A program made the translations under genes and the position numbers. The notes below the pieces were generated by a model that was given only the letters and a program-made list of their open reading frames with translations, was not told the DNA's origin and did not search any database. Below, piece by piece: positions 35,350-44,924 of a DNA stretch of 64,000 nucleotides; the stretch's first letter is position 1, and the number at the start of each line of letters is the position of its first letter. The DNA is from Pseudomonas canadensis (lineage in GTDB: Bacteria; Pseudomonadota; Gammaproteobacteria; Pseudomonadales; Pseudomonadaceae): positions 191,030-255,029 of the forward strand of contig NZ_KI628540.1 in assembly GCF_000503215.1 (NCBI RefSeq). Reading direction: 5' to 3'.

Positions 35350-35530
35350 GTGATGGCCTTTGTAATCTAAATAATTCTTCATGTTGCGACAGGTAGGTTT
35401 CCATGTTAAACCTTATTTCGCACTTGCAGAGCCAACTATCTCTTGCTCTTTCAGCCACTATTAAGTTGTTGGCTGTCATGTGCTATTTAATCTTCGCTTG
35501 TCACTTAAGCGTCAGCAAAAGGACATCATC

Positions 35531-36781
35531 ATGAAACACGCGAATCACACACCCACTCGCTGGACACGGGCCGATGCGCTGAAAGTTAATGAGAATGACC
35601 CGACGACAACACAGCCGTTAGTGAGTCCTGACTTTCCTGTCATGAGTGACACGGTCTTTATCTGGGACACCATGCCCTTGCGTGAACTGGATGGCACAGT
35701 GGTATCGGTCAATGGCTGGTCGGTGATCTTCACCCTGACCGCCGACCGTCGTCCCCATGACCCACAATTCATCAACGCCGATGGCCGCTACGACATCAAG
35801 CGCGATTGGGAAGACCGCCATGGCCATGCGCGTATCTGCTATTGGTACTCGCGCACCGGCAAGGACTGGATCTTCGGCGGCCGGGTCATGGCCGAAGGGG
35901 TTTCGCCGACCACGCGTGAATGGGCAGGCACACCGATCCTGCTGAATAACAACGGTGATATCGACCTGTACTACACCTGCGTCACACCGGGCGCCACCAT
36001 TGCCAAAGTCAGGGGCCAAGTGGTTACGTCGGATACCGGCGTTACCCTGCAGGGCTTTGATCAGGTCAAATCACTGTTTGATGCCGACGGCATCTATTAC
36101 CAAACCGAAGCGCAAAATTCGACCTGGAACTTTCGCGATCCCAGCCCCTTTATCGATCCCAAAGATGGCAAGTTGTACATGGTGTTTGAAGGCAACGTTG
36201 CCGGCGAGCGCGGGACTCACGAAGTGGGCCCGAATGAAATAGGCCTGGTGCCGCCAGGGCATGAAGATGTCGGCGGGGCACGTTATCAGGTTGGCTGCAT
36301 CGGCATCGCCGTGGCCAAAGACCTTAACGGTGACGAGTGGGAAATTCTGCCGCCCCTGGTCACTGCCGTGGGGGTCAACGACCAGACCGAGCGTCCGCAC
36401 TATGTGTTCCAGGACGACAAGTATTACCTGTTCACCATCAGCCACAAATTCACTTACGCGGACGGCGTGACCGGCCCGGATGGCGTTTATGGGTTTGTCA
36501 GTGATCACCTGTTTGGTCCCTATACGCTGATGAACGCTTCCGGTCTGGTGCTTGGCAATCCGCCTTCGCAGCCATTCCAGACGTATTCCCATTGCGTGAT
36601 GCCCAATGGCCTGGTGACCTCGTTTATCGACAGCGTGCCCACCAGCGGCGATGACTACCGCATCGGCGGCACCGAAGCACCCACCGTGAGGATTGTATTG
36701 AAAGGCGATCGCTCGTTTGTGCAGGAGGCTTACGACTACGGTTACATCCCGGCGATGCGCGATGTTGTGTTGAGCCAGTAA
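35531..36781 (+). CDS. Levansucrase (GH68 fructosyltransferase)
   Basis: 416 aa from ATG 35531 (AAGGA 8 nt upstream). The three GH68 acidic residues are visible: nucleophile D46 in VFIWDTMPL, transition-state stabiliser D203 in FRDPSPFID, and acid/base E287 in TERPHYVFQ. It splits sucrose and builds levan while releasing glucose. As in P. syringae LscB/LscC there is no signal peptide and the protein is thought to leave the cell by a non-Sec route. A clear terminator follows. Together with pectin lyase it forms a short plant-carbohydrate block. Confidence 0.93.
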   Translation: MKHANHTPTRWTRADALKVNENDPTTTQPLVSPDFPVMSDTVFIWDTMPLRELDGTVVSVNGWSVIFTLTADRRPHDPQFINADGRYDIKRDWEDRHGHARICYWYSRTGKDWIFGGRVMAEGVSPTTREWAGTPILLNNNGDIDLYYTCVTPGATIAKVRGQVVTSDTGVTLQGFDQVKSLFDADGIYYQTEAQNSTWNFRDPSPFIDPKDGKLYMVFEGNVAGERGTHEVGPNEIGLVPPGHEDVGGARYQVGCIGIAVAKDLNGDEWEILPPLVTAVGVNDQTERPHYVFQDDKYYLFTISHKFTYADGVTGPDGVYGFVSDHLFGPYTLMNASGLVLGNPPSQPFQTYSHCVMPNGLVTSFIDSVPTSGDDYRIGGTEAPTVRIVLKGDRSFVQEAYDYGYIPAMRDVVLSQ

Positions 36782-36787
36782 CTCACT

Positions 36788-36816
36788 AAAAAGCCACTCT
36801 TCGGAGTGGCTTTTTT
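36788..36816 (+). terminator. Rho-independent terminator after levansucrase
   Basis: GCCACTC (36793-36799), loop TTCG, GAGTGGC (36804-36810), preceded by A5 and followed by T6. The UUCG-type tetraloop makes it very stable. Confidence 0.93.
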
Positions 36817-37031
36817 ACGCCTGTTTTTTATGCCTGCGCTGTTGATGGCTTCAGGCGCGCGAGGGTGGATCGCAGGCTCGCCATTGATTCCTGCAGGCAC
36901 AAGGCGACAAAGATTGTCTAGGAAACGTCCTGCAATTAAACGCGACACGCCTTGCTGGCGCTTCTCAAACCATGACCAAATGCCGCTAACGCCACCTCTC
37001 AATGTGGGAGCTTCGGTGTTTTTCCGGACCG

Positions 37032-38168
37032 TTACCGACGACCTGTCCGCGTACTCACATCCACCCACACCGCCAACACCAGAATGCTGCCCTTCACAAT
37101 CATCTGCCAGTAACTGTCCACATCCAGCATCGACATGCCATTGTCCAGGCTGGTAATCACCAGCGCGCCCAACAACGCGCCGTACACCGTGCCCGAGCCG
37201 CCACGCATGGACGTGCCGCCGATAAAACACGCAGCGATGGCATCCAGCTCGCCCATATTCCCCGCCGACGGCGAACCGGCAGCGAGGCGGGCGGTGTTGA
37301 CCAGGCCGGCGAGGGCGCACATCACGCCCATGATGCCGAAGATCCACAGCTTCACCGCCTGCACGTTGATGCCCGACAGGCGCGTGGCTTCCATGTTGCT
37401 GCCCACCGCGTAGACGCGGCGGCCGAACACGGTCTGGCTGGTGACGTAGCTGAATACGCCCAGAAGCACGAGTAGAAGCAAGACGGGGACGGGAATGCCG
37501 TCGTAACTGTTGAGCGTGGTGACGAACCCGGCCAGCACGGCGCCGATAAGTACCACGCGGACCAGATCACGCACGAGGGAATGTGCCGCAAGACCATGCA
37601 GCGCGCGATTGCGTCGTTGTTTCCATGTGAGGAACAGCGTCAGTGCAAACAACAAGACGCCGAGCCCAATACCCACCGAATGCGGCAGATACCCCTGGCC
37701 CACATACACCAGCGACGGCGAAACCGGCGCGATGGTGGTACCGCCCGTGATCCCCAGCAGAATCCCGCGAAATGCCAGCATTCCACCCAAGCCAACGATA
37801 AACGAAGGAATCCGCAGGTACGCGGTCATGTATCCGTTGGCCACGCCGATCATCAGCCCACACAACGCCACCAGGCTCAGGTTGGCCAGCAGCGGCACGT
37901 GATAAACCACATCAAGGATCGCCGCCAACCCGCCCAGCAACCCGAGCAATGACCCCACTGACAAATCAATCTCGCCGCTGATGATCACCAGTACCATGCC
38001 GCACGCCAATATCCCGGTGATCGACATCTGCCGCAGCAGGTTGGACAGGTTACGTGGTGTGAGAAACCCGCCCTCGGTCTGCCAGCTGAAAAACAGCCAG
38101 ATCACCGCTACGGCGATCACCAGGGCGAGCATTTTGTAGCGGGTAAACAGCTGTTTGAGCTGATTCAT
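37032..38168 (-). CDS. xylH: D-xylose ABC transporter permease XylH
   Basis: 378 aa, about ten membrane helices, BPD_transp_2 family. GMVLVIISGEIDLSVGSLLG is the family signature near the N-terminus, and FIGGTSMRGGSGTVYGALLG lies towards the end. It is the last gene of xylFGH and starts 3 bases before the XylG stop region ends (ATG 38168, stop 38169-38171 adjacent). Forms the membrane channel for D-xylose. Confidence 0.93.
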   Translation of the reverse strand: MNQLKQLFTRYKMLALVIAVAVIWLFFSWQTEGGFLTPRNLSNLLRQMSITGILACGMVLVIISGEIDLSVGSLLGLLGGLAAILDVVYHVPLLANLSLVALCGLMIGVANGYMTAYLRIPSFIVGLGGMLAFRGILLGITGGTTIAPVSPSLVYVGQGYLPHSVGIGLGVLLFALTLFLTWKQRRNRALHGLAAHSLVRDLVRVVLIGAVLAGFVTTLNSYDGIPVPVLLLLVLLGVFSYVTSQTVFGRRVYAVGSNMEATRLSGINVQAVKLWIFGIMGVMCALAGLVNTARLAAGSPSAGNMGELDAIAACFIGGTSMRGGSGTVYGALLGALVITSLDNGMSMLDVDSYWQMIVKGSILVLAVWVDVSTRTGRR

Positions 38169-39713
38169 CTACGCGGTCTTCCGATCATTATTGTTATGGC
38201 TGAGCGCAGCCGCGAGCACCTGTTCCTGGGTGAGGCCGTTGTTGACGAAATCACCGCGCAGCAGGCCTTCGCCGATCACCAGCACGCGGTCGGAGACCCC
38301 GAGTACTTCGGCCAGCTCCGAGGACACCATGATGATTGACACCCCTTCGGCCGCCAGGGCGTTCATCAACTTGTAGATCTCATATTTGGCGCCCACGTCC
38401 ACGCCGCGCGTGGGTTCGTCGAGGATCAACACCTTGGGCTTGGCCATCAGCATTTTCGCCAGCACGGCCTTTTGCTGATTACCCCCGGACAGGCTGGTGA
38501 TCGGCAAAAACGGGCTGGAGGTCTTCAGGTGCATGCGTGCGATCTGCTGGTCGATGCTGCCCAGTTCGGCTTCGGCATCGATACGCGTCATGTGCGCATA
38601 GGTATCGAGCACCGCCAGGGTGATGTTCTGGCCCACGCCCAGATCGGGAATGATGCCCTGGCGCTTGCGGTCCTCGGGCACCATGCACAGCCCGGCGCGG
38701 ATGGATTTGAGCGGCGTGCGTGTGTCGATCACCTGGCCGTCCAACCACACCTCGGCGCTGTAGCGCCCTGGGTAGGCGCCGAACAGTGCCGACACCAGTT
38801 CCGTACGCCCGGCGCCCACCAACCCGGCAATGCCGAGGATTTCCCCGCGTTTGAGCACGAAGGAAATGTCGTCCACACGCTTGCGCTTGGGGTTGTCGAC
38901 GTCATAGCAGGTGACGTTGCGCGCCTCGAAAATCACCTCGCCTACGTCATGCGGCTCGGTGGGGTAGAGGTTGCTCATCTCGCGGCCGACCATCTGGGTG
39001 ATGATCTGCGCGATGTCCATGTCGGCCATGGCCGTGGTCGCGATGTGCTTGCCATCGCGGATCACCGCAATGGTGTCGCACACCGCCGCCACTTCATCGA
39101 GCTTGTGGGAGATGTACACGCAGGCCACGCCCTTGGCCTTGAGGCCGCGGATGATGTCCAGCAGTACTTCGATTTCAGAGCGCGTCAGGGCCGAGGAGGG
39201 CTCATCGAGAATCAACAGGCGCGCCTGTTTATTCAGGGCCTTGGCGATTTCCACCAATTGCTGGTAGCCGCCGCCGTACTGCGACACCGGCAGCGCGACG
39301 TTCATGTCCGGTACCTTGAGCTCGCGCATCAAGGCTTCGGCGCGGTGGATCATCGCCGGGTAGTTCATGCGCCCACCCGGCAAGGTCAGTTCGTGGCCCA
39401 TGAAGATGTTTTCGGCCACCGACAAGTCAGGCACCAGGGTCAGTTCCTGGTGAATGATCACGATCCCCGCCGCCTCGGTCTCGCTGATCGACTGAGCCTC
39501 GAGCGGCTGCCCGTCCCAGAGGATTTCACCGTCCCAGGTGCCGTACGGATAAACCGCCGACAGCACCTTCATCAGGGTTGATTTACCGGCGCCGTTCTCG
39601 CCGCACAGGCCGACGCATTCCCCCGGCCGTACCTTGATGTCGATGCCGTTGAGGGCGTTGACACCGCCAAAGGTTTTGACGATGCCGTTCATTTGCAGCA
39701 GGTAGTCGGACAT
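38169..39713 (-). CDS. xylG: D-xylose ABC transporter ATP-binding protein XylG
   Basis: 514 aa from ATG 39713. Duplicated sugar-type ATPase: first Walker A GLCGENGAGKSTLMKVL, first signature QYGGGYQQLVEIAKAL, and Walker B LLILDEPSSALT. The second half has GLVGAGRTELVSALFG, the signature LSGGNQQKAVLAKML and VLILDEPTRGVDVG. The YGTWDGEILWDG insertion is characteristic of XylG. A GTG at 39722 that overlaps the xylF stop is an alternative start. Confidence 0.94.
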   Translation of the reverse strand: MSDYLLQMNGIVKTFGGVNALNGIDIKVRPGECVGLCGENGAGKSTLMKVLSAVYPYGTWDGEILWDGQPLEAQSISETEAAGIVIIHQELTLVPDLSVAENIFMGHELTLPGGRMNYPAMIHRAEALMRELKVPDMNVALPVSQYGGGYQQLVEIAKALNKQARLLILDEPSSALTRSEIEVLLDIIRGLKAKGVACVYISHKLDEVAAVCDTIAVIRDGKHIATTAMADMDIAQIITQMVGREMSNLYPTEPHDVGEVIFEARNVTCYDVDNPKRKRVDDISFVLKRGEILGIAGLVGAGRTELVSALFGAYPGRYSAEVWLDGQVIDTRTPLKSIRAGLCMVPEDRKRQGIIPDLGVGQNITLAVLDTYAHMTRIDAEAELGSIDQQIARMHLKTSSPFLPITSLSGGNQQKAVLAKMLMAKPKVLILDEPTRGVDVGAKYEIYKLMNALAAEGVSIIMVSSELAEVLGVSDRVLVIGEGLLRGDFVNNGLTQEQVLAAALSHNNNDRKTA

Positions 39714-39718
39714 GGCGG

Positions 39719-40711
39719 TCACTGCCCGGCAATCTGCTCTTTGGTATAGAACCCGTCTTTCTCCAACAGATCGATATTGGCTTTGGTCAGCGGGGTAGGC
39801 GTGAGCAGGATGGTGTCGACCTTCTTGCTGCCGTTGTCGTACTGCGAGCTGTAGGTCGGCTTCTCGTTACGCGCCAGTTGCACCGAGAGCTTGGCGGCTT
39901 CGGTGGCGATCAGCTTGAGCGGCTTGTACACCGTCATGGTTTGGGTGCCGTCGATCACGCGCTTGATCGCGGCCAGGTCGGCGTCCTGCCCGGAGATCGG
40001 CACCTTGCCCGCCAGTTTCTGCGCGGCCAGGGCCTGGATCGCACCGCCAGCGGTGGCGTCGTTGGAGGCGACGATGGCGTCGATTTTGTTGTTGTTCCGG
40101 GTCAGGGCGTTTTCGACGATGCTCAGGGCTTCGGTGGGGTTCCACTCCTTGACCCACTGCTGGCCGACCACCTTGATATCGCCCTTGTCGATGGCCGGTT
40201 GCAGCACCTTCATCTGGCCTTCGCGGAGCACCTTGGCGTTGTTATCGGTGGGCGCGCCGCCGAGCAGGAAGTAGTTGCCCTTGGGCGCCGCTTGCAACAC
40301 GCCGCTGGCCTGCATTTCGCCGACTTTTTCGTTATCGAAGGAGATGTAGGCGTCGATGTCCGCGTTGAGAATCAGGCGGTCGTAGGACACTACCTTGATC
40401 CCGGCTTTCTTGGCTTCTGCGACGGCGTTGGTGAGCACGGTGGCGTTGAACGGCACGATGACGATCACGTCGACGCCACGGGAAATCAGGTTTTCAATCT
40501 GCGAGATCTGCTTCTGCTCGTTGGCATCGGCCGATTGCACGAAGACCTTGGCGTCGAGTTTTTCTGCAGCTGCGACGAAGTAGTCGCGGTCGCGGGACCA
40601 GCGTTCCAGGCGCAGGTCGTCGATGGAAAAGCCGATTTTCGGGTGGGCTGAGTCGGCCATGACTGGCAGGGCGAGCAGGGCCAGGGCAGTGGCGATGAGT
40701 GTACGTTTCAT
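39719..40711 (-). CDS. xylF: D-xylose-binding periplasmic protein XylF
   Basis: 330 aa. Signal peptide about 1-19 (ALALLALPVMAD). Peripla_BP_4 fold with KIGFSIDDLRLERWSRDRDY, ASNDATAGGAIQALAAQ and PISGQDADLAAIKRVIDG. AAAGGA upstream of ATG 40711. It is separated from xylA by a 262-bp gap filled with a REPIN, so xylA and xylFGH may have different transcript levels. Confidence 0.94.
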   Translation of the reverse strand: MKRTLIATALALLALPVMADSAHPKIGFSIDDLRLERWSRDRDYFVAAAEKLDAKVFVQSADANEQKQISQIENLISRGVDVIVIVPFNATVLTNAVAEAKKAGIKVVSYDRLILNADIDAYISFDNEKVGEMQASGVLQAAPKGNYFLLGGAPTDNNAKVLREGQMKVLQPAIDKGDIKVVGQQWVKEWNPTEALSIVENALTRNNNKIDAIVASNDATAGGAIQALAAQKLAGKVPISGQDADLAAIKRVIDGTQTMTVYKPLKLIATEAAKLSVQLARNEKPTYSSQYDNGSKKVDTILLTPTPLTKANIDLLEKDGFYTKEQIAGQ

Positions 40712-40763
40712 GATTGTGCGTCCTTTTATTGTTGTTGGAAGACTCTAGACAAACACTGTATCC

Positions 40764-40914
40764 GTGGTGAGCGGGCTTGCTGTGGTGAGCGGGCTTGCCC
40801 CGCGCTGGGCTGCGAAGCAGCCCCAAAACCAGGCACCTCAGAGTGTCAGGTAAAAACACATCGCCTGCAGTGGGGCCGCTACGCGCCCCAGCGCGGGGCA
40901 AGCCCGCTCACCAC
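40764..40914. repeat. REPIN (GTGGTGAGCGGG type) with tandem partial unit
   Basis: The left REP 40782-40809 and right REP 40887-40914 are exact 28-base complements. An extra 16-base copy of the left end (GTGGTGAGCGGGCTTG, 40764-40779) precedes it at an 18-bp step, exactly as at 3212-3258. The loop holds a second small stem (GGGCTGC-GAA-GCAGCCC, 40807-40823). Confidence 0.9.
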
Positions 40915-40973
40915 AAACAAGCCAACACCCCACATACAAGCCAACCCCACAAGCAAGCCCGCTCGCCACAGTG

Positions 40974-42290
40974 CTAGCGGTAGATAAACCGATTCACAAC
41001 ACCTTCAAGCATTTCCTGCCGACCACTCACCGCCTGCGGGTTCAGCTCCTGGGCAAACGCATGCTCAGCCAGTGATTCCAGGCTGAACTCACCCGCCAGC
41101 ACGGCCTGGCCCAACGGTTGCTGCCAGCCGGCATAACGTTGGTCCTTGAACTGCTGCAACCGGTCGTTCTCGACCATCGCCGCCGCGCGTTCCAGTGCCA
41201 GGGCCAGCACATCCATGGCCGCCACATGCCCGTGGAACAAGTCCACATCGTCCAGGCTCTGGCGACGCACCTTGGAGTCGAAGTTATAGCCGCCGTTCTT
41301 AAAACCGCCAGCCCTGAGGATTTCATAGGTGGCCAGGGTCATCTCTTCGACGCTGTTGGGGAACTGGTCGGTATCCCAGCCGTTCTGCGGGTCGCCTCGG
41401 TTGGCGTCGATACTGCCGAAGATCCCCAGGGACACGGCGGTGGCAATCTCATGATGAAAGCTGTGCCCGGCCAGGGTCGCGTGGTTGGCCTCGATGTTTA
41501 CCTTGATCTCCTGTTCCAGGCCGTATTCATGCAGGAAGCCAAACACCGTGGCGCTGTCGTAATCGTATTGGTGCTTGGTCGGTTCCTGGGGCTTGGGTTC
41601 GATCAGCAGGTCGCCCTTGAAGCCGATCTTATACTTGTGTTCCACCACCATGCGCATGAAGCGCCCGAGTTGTTCGCGCTCGCGCTTGAGGTCGGTGTTG
41701 AGCAGGGTTTCATAACCTTCGCGGCCACCCCACAGCACATAGTTGGCGCCCTTGAGCCGCAGGGTCGCATTCATCGCGCTGAAAACTTGGGCAGCGGCGT
41801 AGGCAAACACCTCCGGGTCCGGGTTACTGGCGGCGCCGGCGGCAAAGCGCGGGTTGCTGAAGCAGTTGGCAGTGCCCCAAAGAAGCTTGATCCCGGTCTG
41901 TTCCTGATGGCGCTCCAGGTGATCGACCATCTGCGCAAAGTGGTGGCGGTATTCCTTGAGCGAGCTGCCTTCGGGGGCGACGTCCGTGTCGTGAAAGCTG
42001 TAGTAGTCGATGCCCAGCTTGGAGAAAAATTCGAAGGCGGCGTCTGCCTTGCCGATGGCCAATTCCATCGGGTCGCCGCTGCGCTGCCACGGCCGCTTGA
42101 AGGTGCCCACCCCAAACATATCCGCCCCCGGCCAGACGAAGGTGTGCCAATAACAGGCCGCCATGCGCAAGTGTTCGCGCATGGGTTTGCCGAGGATGAG
42201 CTTGTTGGCGTCGTAATGGCGAAAGGCGAGGGGGGCATCGCTATTGGGGCCTTCGAAGCGAACTTTCTCGACACCGGGGAAGTACGGCAT
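40974..42290 (-). CDS. xylA: Xylose isomerase
   Basis: 438 aa, class II xylose isomerase. MAACYWHTFVWPGADMFG, the catalytic His region YYSFHDTDVAPEG, metal ligands in KVNIEANHATLAGHSFHHE and SIDANRGDPQNGWDTDQFP. Converts D-xylose to D-xylulose using divalent metals. It diverges from xylR across 138 bp. xylB (xylulokinase) is not next to it nor anywhere in this window. Confidence 0.96.
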   Translation of the reverse strand: MPYFPGVEKVRFEGPNSDAPLAFRHYDANKLILGKPMREHLRMAACYWHTFVWPGADMFGVGTFKRPWQRSGDPMELAIGKADAAFEFFSKLGIDYYSFHDTDVAPEGSSLKEYRHHFAQMVDHLERHQEQTGIKLLWGTANCFSNPRFAAGAASNPDPEVFAYAAAQVFSAMNATLRLKGANYVLWGGREGYETLLNTDLKREREQLGRFMRMVVEHKYKIGFKGDLLIEPKPQEPTKHQYDYDSATVFGFLHEYGLEQEIKVNIEANHATLAGHSFHHEIATAVSLGIFGSIDANRGDPQNGWDTDQFPNSVEEMTLATYEILRAGGFKNGGYNFDSKVRRQSLDDVDLFHGHVAAMDVLALALERAAAMVENDRLQQFKDQRYAGWQQPLGQAVLAGEFSLESLAEHAFAQELNPQAVSGRQEMLEGVVNRFIYR

Positions 42291-42354
42291 GGCGTTTTCC
42301 TTATTGTTCTTGGCGGTGGCTCGATACTAGCAACGGCGTGCGGCCTGCCGATTA

Positions 42355-42386
42355 CGAAAATCACCAAGAGACGGTGCGATTTTGCG
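42355..42386. promoter_or_regulatory. Imperfect inverted repeat in the xylA-xylR divergent promoter
   Basis: CGAAAATCACC (42355-42365) faces GGTGCGATTTTGCG (42373-42386). The arms agree except for a two-base insertion. It is 65 bp from the xylA start and 43 bp from the xylR start, the natural location of a XylR site. Confidence 0.35.
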
Positions 42387-42428
42387 TGGCAGGGACTAGT
42401 CTGTTTTGATCGGCCCAGGACAACAACA

Positions 42429-43604
42429 ATGAAAACCCTACCGCCCGTGCACCGCATTGCCTTGCTGTTCAACGGCAGCAAAATCTACGACCGTGGCATC
42501 ATCGCCGGCATCGGCAATTACCTGAGCAGCACTCGCGCCTCCTGGGACTTGTTTCTGGAAGAAGACTTTCTGTGTCGCCTCAAAGGCATCGAGCGCTGGC
42601 AGGGCGATGGCATCATTGCCGACTTCGACGACCCGCTGATTGGCGAGGCGCTGGCCGGGAGCAAGGTGCCGGTGGTGGCGGTTGGGGGTTCTTACGAGGA
42701 TGCGCGCGCCTATCCCAAGGGCATTCCCTACGTGGCCACGGACAACTATGCGTTGATCAAGTTGGCCTACGAACATTTGATCGAGGCCGGCCTGACCCGG
42801 TTTGCCTGTTTCAGCCTGCCTGAAGCCCAGGCCAATCGCTGGGCCCAGGAGCGTGAAAAAGCCTTTCGCCGCCTGCTGCAACGGGACGGTTTGCAGGTCG
42901 AGGTCTATCGTGGGCTGGGCACCAGTGCGCCGCTGTGGGACAGCGCTGTCGAACAGCAAATCGCCTGGCTGCACAGCCTGCCAAAACCCATCGGCATCAT
43001 CGCCGTCACCGACGCCCGCGCGCGGCAGTTGCTGCAAGCGTGTCTCACGGCAGGGATTGCCGTGCCGGAAGAGGTGGCGCTGATCGGCATCGACAATGAT
43101 CCGCTGACCCGAACCCTCACACGGGTGCCGTTGAGTTCGGTGATCCAGGGTACGGAAACCATGGGCCGTACCGCCGCCGCGTTGCTGCATCAGATGTTGC
43201 ACGGCAAGCCTTGTAAGGCGGAGCAGATCCTGGTGCCGCCGGAGGCAATCAATGTGCAAGCGTCCAGCCTGCATCAGCCCTTGGGCAATCCGTATGTGAT
43301 GCAGGCGTTGTTGTTTATCCGTCAGTACGCGTGCCAAGGGATCAAGACAGCCCAAGTGGCGGGGTACGTGGGGATATCGCGTTCATCCCTGGAGTCGCAT
43401 TTTCGCAAGGAACGCGGGTGCAGCGTGCATGACGAGATCCTGCGCTTCAAACTCGCCGCGGCCGCCAAGGGCCTGCAGAATCAGGCCCTGGCGATTGCCG
43501 ATATTGCGCAAAGCTGCGGCTTCAAATCCGCGCAGTACCTGCACACGGTGTTCCGCCGCGAGTTTGGATGTACGCCACGCGAGTATCAGCAGAGTGAGGC
43601 CTAG
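42429..43604 (+). CDS. xylR: Xylose operon activator XylR
   Basis: 391 aa from ATG 42429 (AGGA upstream). The N-terminal periplasmic-binding-protein/LacI-like sugar domain (about 10-270, RIALLFNGSKIYDRGIIAGIG, VALIGIDNDPLTRTL) is followed by an AraC-type HTH domain (about 285-385, TAQVAGYVGISRSSLESHF, then AQSCGFKSAQYLHTVFRRE). Same plan as E. coli XylR, which activates xyl genes with D-xylose. An open frame extends far upstream antisense to xylA, but that extension has no family features. Its TAG shares bases with the convergent oprB stop. Confidence 0.94.
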   Translation: MKTLPPVHRIALLFNGSKIYDRGIIAGIGNYLSSTRASWDLFLEEDFLCRLKGIERWQGDGIIADFDDPLIGEALAGSKVPVVAVGGSYEDARAYPKGIPYVATDNYALIKLAYEHLIEAGLTRFACFSLPEAQANRWAQEREKAFRRLLQRDGLQVEVYRGLGTSAPLWDSAVEQQIAWLHSLPKPIGIIAVTDARARQLLQACLTAGIAVPEEVALIGIDNDPLTRTLTRVPLSSVIQGTETMGRTAAALLHQMLHGKPCKAEQILVPPEAINVQASSLHQPLGNPYVMQALLFIRQYACQGIKTAQVAGYVGISRSSLESHFRKERGCSVHDEILRFKLAAAAKGLQNQALAIADIAQSCGFKSAQYLHTVFRREFGCTPREYQQSEA

Positions 43605-44866
43605 AACACGGCCTTGACTTGCAAGCCCAGCACCAGCGCGTTGTCGATGTTCTCGCCTGAGAACGCCCCCGGTTCGAGGATGTATTGCACATCCGGGCGC
43701 AGGGTCAGCCAGGGCGTGGCCTGGTAGCCGTAGCTGAGTTCGATCAGCTGTTCTGCATTGTTCAGGTTGGGGTAGTCGTTTCCGGCGTTGAACGCGGCCA
43801 ATTCCTGCACCTCGCGGCTGCGGGGGTTGGGCACGGCGCGACCATAACCCAGCGCCAGGGTGTCACGCGGCCGGCCTTCGAACGGTTTGTACAGCACCAC
43901 GCCCGCGCCATACCATTTGCTGAACGGCGAGGCCGCTTCACTGGCGGCGGAGTATTGGCCGAAGGCGTGCAGCACGCGGCCAGCGGAGGAGTCGGAAGCC
44001 CAAACGGCTTGGTCGATCAGCAGGTAGTGGCCGCCGCGACCGCTGACCTCCTTGCTGCTGCCGATGCGTTTCACGTCGGAGCTGTCGTAGTAATAGCCCA
44101 GCTTGTATTCACCCGGCAGGTTGCCCGCGTGTTTGTACACCAGCTCGATCGGCACCACGGTGCCGGTAGTGTGTTTGGGGCTCAGCTTCCAGGCGCGGCT
44201 GGAATTGCCGTTGCTTTCCGGGTCCACGTTGAACGCGGCGACGCGCAGTTGCCAGTTGGGGGCGAAGTCGTATTTCACCCGCGCACCCAGGCGCGCATTC
44301 GGGTAGTTGGTCCAGCCACTGCCGCCGGACATATTCAGCGGGTGCCCGCAGAAACCGGCGTTCATGAAGTTGCACAGGATCCCGCTGTCCAGGCCGCCGA
44401 GGTCGTTGCCCATGGCCATATAGCCGAGCTTGACGTTGAGTGCCGGGGTAAACAGGGTGCGCTCGTAACTCAGCTCGGTCAGGCGCGTGTAGAGGCCGCC
44501 GTAGTTTTCCTGGATTGGCAGGCGATTGCCCACCAAATCCTCGGAAGCGCTATTGCCACGACGGTCGTTGATAGTGACCTGAATGCGATCGCCATTATTG
44601 AAGCCATACAGCTTGCCCAGGTCGAACTGCACGCCCAGCTTGAGGTTCTGCGAGTAACGCGCCGAACGGTGCTGGCCGCCGTGAGCGTTGTAGGCGGTTT
44701 CGCCGCTGTAGTCGCCGGTAAAGCGGATGCCTTGTGCGTCGAGTTCACGGCGCAGGCCGCCCCAGTCGCCGGTCAGGGTGGTGTCATCGGCTTGCACGGG
44801 CAGTGCGGCGCCCAGGGCCAGGCCCAGCAACAGGCGCCCAAGGGGAATAGGAGAAGTGGGGGTCAT
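43601..44866 (-). CDS. oprB: Carbohydrate-selective outer membrane porin OprB
   Basis: 421 aa. Signal peptide about 1-26 (LGLALGAALPVQAD), then LTGDWGGLRRELDAQGI, the standard OprB entry, and a 16-strand barrel ending in VLGLQVKAVF. Lets glucose and related sugars cross the outer membrane. It follows gcd on the same strand with a 58-bp gap, matching the common Pseudomonas gcd-oprB arrangement. Confidence 0.92.
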   Translation of the reverse strand: MTPTSPIPLGRLLLGLALGAALPVQADDTTLTGDWGGLRRELDAQGIRFTGDYSGETAYNAHGGQHRSARYSQNLKLGVQFDLGKLYGFNNGDRIQVTINDRRGNSASEDLVGNRLPIQENYGGLYTRLTELSYERTLFTPALNVKLGYMAMGNDLGGLDSGILCNFMNAGFCGHPLNMSGGSGWTNYPNARLGARVKYDFAPNWQLRVAAFNVDPESNGNSSRAWKLSPKHTTGTVVPIELVYKHAGNLPGEYKLGYYYDSSDVKRIGSSKEVSGRGGHYLLIDQAVWASDSSAGRVLHAFGQYSAASEAASPFSKWYGAGVVLYKPFEGRPRDTLALGYGRAVPNPRSREVQELAAFNAGNDYPNLNNAEQLIELSYGYQATPWLTLRPDVQYILEPGAFSGENIDNALVLGLQVKAVF

Positions 44867-44924
44867 GCGGGTTCTTCCAGACAGAAGGCGCGGCGCCGGA
44901 GGGAGGCGCCGCGCGAACAGGGGG

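Noticed and set aside
36820..37347. Minus-strand frame beyond xylH (up to 36742)
   Set aside because: The readable part before xylH has no start, RBS or family, and the rest is a shadow of xylH and levansucrase.
41118..42428. In-frame 5' extension of xylR across xylA
   Set aside because: The extension is antisense to a strongly conserved xylose isomerase, shows no domain, and xylR has a proper ATG with AGGA at 42429.
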